The notes under the pieces were generated by a model that was not told the DNA's origin, made no database searches, and saw nothing but the letters and a program-made list of their open reading frames with translations. This document shows, one piece after another, positions 61,723-64,000 of a stretch of 64,000 bases of DNA (positions within the stretch are counted from its first letter, which is position 1; every line of letters begins with the position of its first letter). The stretch covers positions 62,001 to 126,000 of the forward strand of contig JBDSXW010000127.1 in NCBI GenBank assembly GCA_039925965.1, given 5' to 3'. Position numbers and translations under genes: made by a program. This DNA is from JAZKFT01 sp039925965 (GTDB lineage: Bacteria; Bacteroidota; Bacteroidia; Chitinophagales; Chitinophagaceae).

Positions 61723-61822
61723 CCATTGCTCAAACCGGTATTGGGGTCAATGGAATGTTGCCGGTTCATGTTCGAATGTTCCCCTTTTACCCGGTTCCTT
61801 CGTTACTTTAAAAAATTGCTAT

Positions 61823-63196
61823 ATGTCTGTAATAGACCTGATTATGCCCAAGCTGGGTGAAAGTATTATGGAAGCCACGATTTTGAAATGGCACAAGAAT
61901 ATTGGGGACCTAGTGCAGCAGGATGAGACCGTTCTGGATATCGCAACTGATAAAGTGGATAGTGAAGTGCCCAGCACAGACGAGGGTATTTTAACTGAAA
62001 TACTTTTTAAGGTAAATGATGTAGTGCCAGTCGGTGCGGTTTTTGCCAGGCTTAGCACCGGGGTTACCGGTAACATTGGCCAATCCGCTGGCAACCTGGA
62101 TGAGCCAGCAGCTATGGCTCAGGAAGCTATTCCCTATCAGCCTTCCAATTTGCCGCCAGCCGGCGCCAACAAGGCCGCAGGCAGCAAATCTATGATTCGT
62201 TTTTATTCACCATTGGTTTTAAAAATAGCGCAGGAAGAAGGGGTCAGCATGTCGCAGTTGGAAGCCATTCCAGGTACTGGGCAGGATGGCCGGGTAAGTA
62301 AGAAAGATATGATGGATTACCTGGTCCAGGCAGCGGGTTCTATCGCCATCGATTCGGCTACCCCAGAACGGAATGCTCCACACCCTGTATCCGAATCACA
62401 ACTTTCAGTACAGACCCAGCCACCGGCAACAAAACAAGCAGCAGCTGAACCAGGAAATACGCAGCTAGCGATTTCCAATTACGGACCGAATGTAGAGATT
62501 GTGGAAATGGACCGTATGCGAAAACTGATTGCGAAGTTTATGGTTGATAGCAAGCAAATAAGCCCGCATGTAACCAGCTTTACCGAAGCTGACGTTACCA
62601 ATATGGTGATGTGGAGAGAACGCGTGAAGAAAGATTTCGAAAAAAGAGAAAATACGAAGATCACCTTTACGCCGCTGTTTATCGAGGCGGTTGTGAGATG
62701 TATCAAAAGGTTTCCGCTGATCAATTGCAGCATTGACGGAGATAAGATCATTATTAAGAAAGATATTAATATTGGAATGGCCACGGCATTGCCAAGCGGC
62801 AACCTGATCGTGCCGGTGATCAAACATGCCGACCAGCTAAACCTGGTGGGACTAAGCAAACAGGTAAACGGCCTCGCTGAAGCGGCCCGCAACCATAAAC
62901 TGAAACCAGACGATACCCAGGGCGGCACTTTTACGTTGACTAATGTTGGCACTTTTGGTAGCCTGATGGGCACACCGATCATTAACCAGCCACAGGTTGC
63001 GATACTGGCAGTAGGCGCTATCAAAAAGCGCCCGGTGGTAATTGAAACCCCGCAAGGCGACACAATTGGCATCCGGCACATGATGTACCTGAGCATGAGC
63101 TACGACCACCGTATAGTAGACGGCAGCCTCGGTGCCACTTTCCTTTCAGCAGTAGCCAAGGAACTTGAAGCCTGGAACCCCGAACGGGGATTTTAG
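61823..63196 (+). CDS. 2-oxo acid dehydrogenase E2 (dihydrolipoamide acyltransferase)
   Basis: 457 residues from the ATG at 61823; a longer frame from 61589 would translate the promoter region. One lipoyl domain (1-78) with the lipoylated Lys44 in DIATDKVDSEVP; a Pro/Ala linker; an E3/E1-binding domain near 128-170 (SPLVLKIAQEEGVSMSQLEA, GQDGRVSKKDM); a second linker; and the catalytic domain with SYDHRIVDG near 426-434 (active-site His). It transfers the acyl group to CoA. Which 2-oxo acid is used cannot be told from the E2 alone, and no E1 or E3 gene is in the window; branched-chain or pyruvate type are both plausible. Confidence 0.94.
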   Translation: MSVIDLIMPKLGESIMEATILKWHKNIGDLVQQDETVLDIATDKVDSEVPSTDEGILTEILFKVNDVVPVGAVFARLSTGVTGNIGQSAGNLDEPAAMAQEAIPYQPSNLPPAGANKAAGSKSMIRFYSPLVLKIAQEEGVSMSQLEAIPGTGQDGRVSKKDMMDYLVQAAGSIAIDSATPERNAPHPVSESQLSVQTQPPATKQAAAEPGNTQLAISNYGPNVEIVEMDRMRKLIAKFMVDSKQISPHVTSFTEADVTNMVMWRERVKKDFEKRENTKITFTPLFIEAVVRCIKRFPLINCSIDGDKIIIKKDINIGMATALPSGNLIVPVIKHADQLNLVGLSKQVNGLAEAARNHKLKPDDTQGGTFTLTNVGTFGSLMGTPIINQPQVAILAVGAIKKRPVVIETPQGDTIGIRHMMYLSMSYDHRIVDGSLGATFLSAVAKELEAWNPERGF

Positions 63197-63457
63197 CGGA
63201 GTAATAGATAATTCAAAATTGAAAACTGAGCGATGGAAATTGCAATGGGCCCAACATCGCCATATTTCTCAAAATATCGGAACAGGTAATCCGAAGTTTG
63301 CGCATTTTACCATTTCTGCTATCACAAATACCTTGATCCTCGTCTCTTAATATCTTCACCTGACCTTTGCTCTTTGGACCTTCAACCTTTCAACGAAGTT
63401 TTTCTATACCCGCATTGGTTTGCGTTGTAATTTACAGTAACCAAATTTTTGCATCCG

Positions 63458-64000
63458 ATGAAAACATTGTCCGAAACATGGTTTGCTGAAGGATTTATCG
63501 ATTTTGAATTGAAGAAATATACACTACTGGCTTACCTGCAGCAGGTAGATGGATTTTTCAATGAAAATAAATTATATCCGCAACTGGCTGATGTAATATT
63601 TCACCACAATAACTTGCTACATTTTCGCGATAATAAACAATACCTGCAACAGCAGTTTCCCAAACGACTTACGCAACCCGACATGCAGCGCCTTCAGGTA
63701 TTGTACCAGGCCATGATAGAAGACGATGAGATGATGAAAGAGCTGGAAGATATTATGCATTATGCATTAAAGAAAATGAAAAGCACCATCGAAGGCGGCA
63801 CCGAAATCTACGAATTCGTAGAAGAGAAAATGAATATCACACCCGTTGGACTGATACCACTCGACTGCCAGGAGGGGTACTTCTTCCTGGCTGATGGCTG
63901 TTTTAGCGACACGAGAGTATACCAATACCGCCTGAGCATTTTTGAAAAACACGACGAGCGTTATCGCAGCATAAAAACAGAATTTATAGCTGACTGGCAG
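63458..64000 (+). CDS. Hypothetical protein, cut by the window end
   Basis: Open from the ATG at 63458 to the last base: 181 codons, no stop. The N-terminal half is helical (ETWFAEGFIDFELKKYTLLA, then FPKRLTQPDMQRLQVLY and MKELEDIMHYALKKMKSTIE), followed by a beta-rich part (EEKMNITPVGLIPLDCQEGY, DTRVYQYRLSIFEKHDE). No signal peptide. It looks like an unnamed conserved Bacteroidota protein; function unknown. The 261 bases before it hold no further gene. Confidence 0.8.
   Translation, partial: MKTLSETWFAEGFIDFELKKYTLLAYLQQVDGFFNENKLYPQLADVIFHHNNLLHFRDNKQYLQQQFPKRLTQPDMQRLQVLYQAMIEDDEMMKELEDIMHYALKKMKSTIEGGTEIYEFVEEKMNITPVGLIPLDCQEGYFFLADGCFSDTRVYQYRLSIFEKHDERYRSIKTEFIADWQ

Overview
The window looks like the chromosome of a Gram-negative member of the Bacteroidota, most likely a Chitinophagaceae-type soil or freshwater bacterium. 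The evidence is: KdsA (lipopolysaccharide Kdo synthesis); LytS/LytTR sensor-regulator pairs with a periplasmic propeller and Y_Y_Y domain; cell-surface proteins with tail-fibre-like GIGT repeats and a BNR-propeller protein with a type IX secretion-like tail; the short-chain L-threonine dehydrogenase; several DUF families common in that group; and promoter-like TAnnTTTG boxes in place of E. coli -10 boxes. No rRNA, tRNA, CRISPR array, prophage or intact transposase was seen.

Layout. 1-6.1 kb: a truncated CheB-CheR fusion, a tiny sigma-region-2-like protein, a DEAD-box helicase, a YraN-like nuclease and a membrane protein. 6.2-12.6 kb: five co-directional genes (ethanolamine-type permease, glutamine-synthetase-like ligase, iron alcohol dehydrogenase, gamma-glutamyl hydrolase, aldehyde dehydrogenase). 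They read as one catabolic route that gamma-glutamylates an amino alcohol, probably ethanolamine, oxidises it and releases glutamate plus glycine, without EutBC or a microcompartment. 13-17 kb, opposite strand: glutaminyl cyclase lipoprotein, a DAO-type flavoprotein oxidase and a diheme peroxidase. 17-20.7 kb: a decayed gene, then three tandem paralogous secreted proteins. 21-23.2 kb: ahcY divergent from an Lrp/AsnC regulator, followed by a broken tandem copy of the regulator's 3' end. 23.6-29.9 kb: GNAT, PrsW, valS, a retropepsin-like protein and kdsA. 30-42 kb: two LytS/LytTR pairs bracketing two large surface-protein genes. 42-47 kb: a prolyl oligopeptidase and a set of unrecognised genes, including a 46-residue ORF too short for routine calling. 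47-64 kb: a 21-bp minisatellite, tdh, a SET-domain protein, bestrophin, an MtfA-like peptidase, a DUF2130 coiled-coil protein, cytochrome c, an acyltransferase, msrA, a secreted PPC-domain protein, cinA and a lipoyl E2 subunit.

The most unusual feature at the DNA level is intergenic. About ten unrelated families of short (7-14 bp) imperfect tandem repeats fill gaps between genes, and at about a dozen genes the stop codon itself is part of the first repeat unit. In one gene the repeat runs into the last ten codons. Two larger decayed tandem duplications (lrp 3' end; the region after the aldehyde dehydrogenase), a REP-type inverted pair and a TGTGCC/GGCACA inverted pair add to this repeat-driven remodelling.
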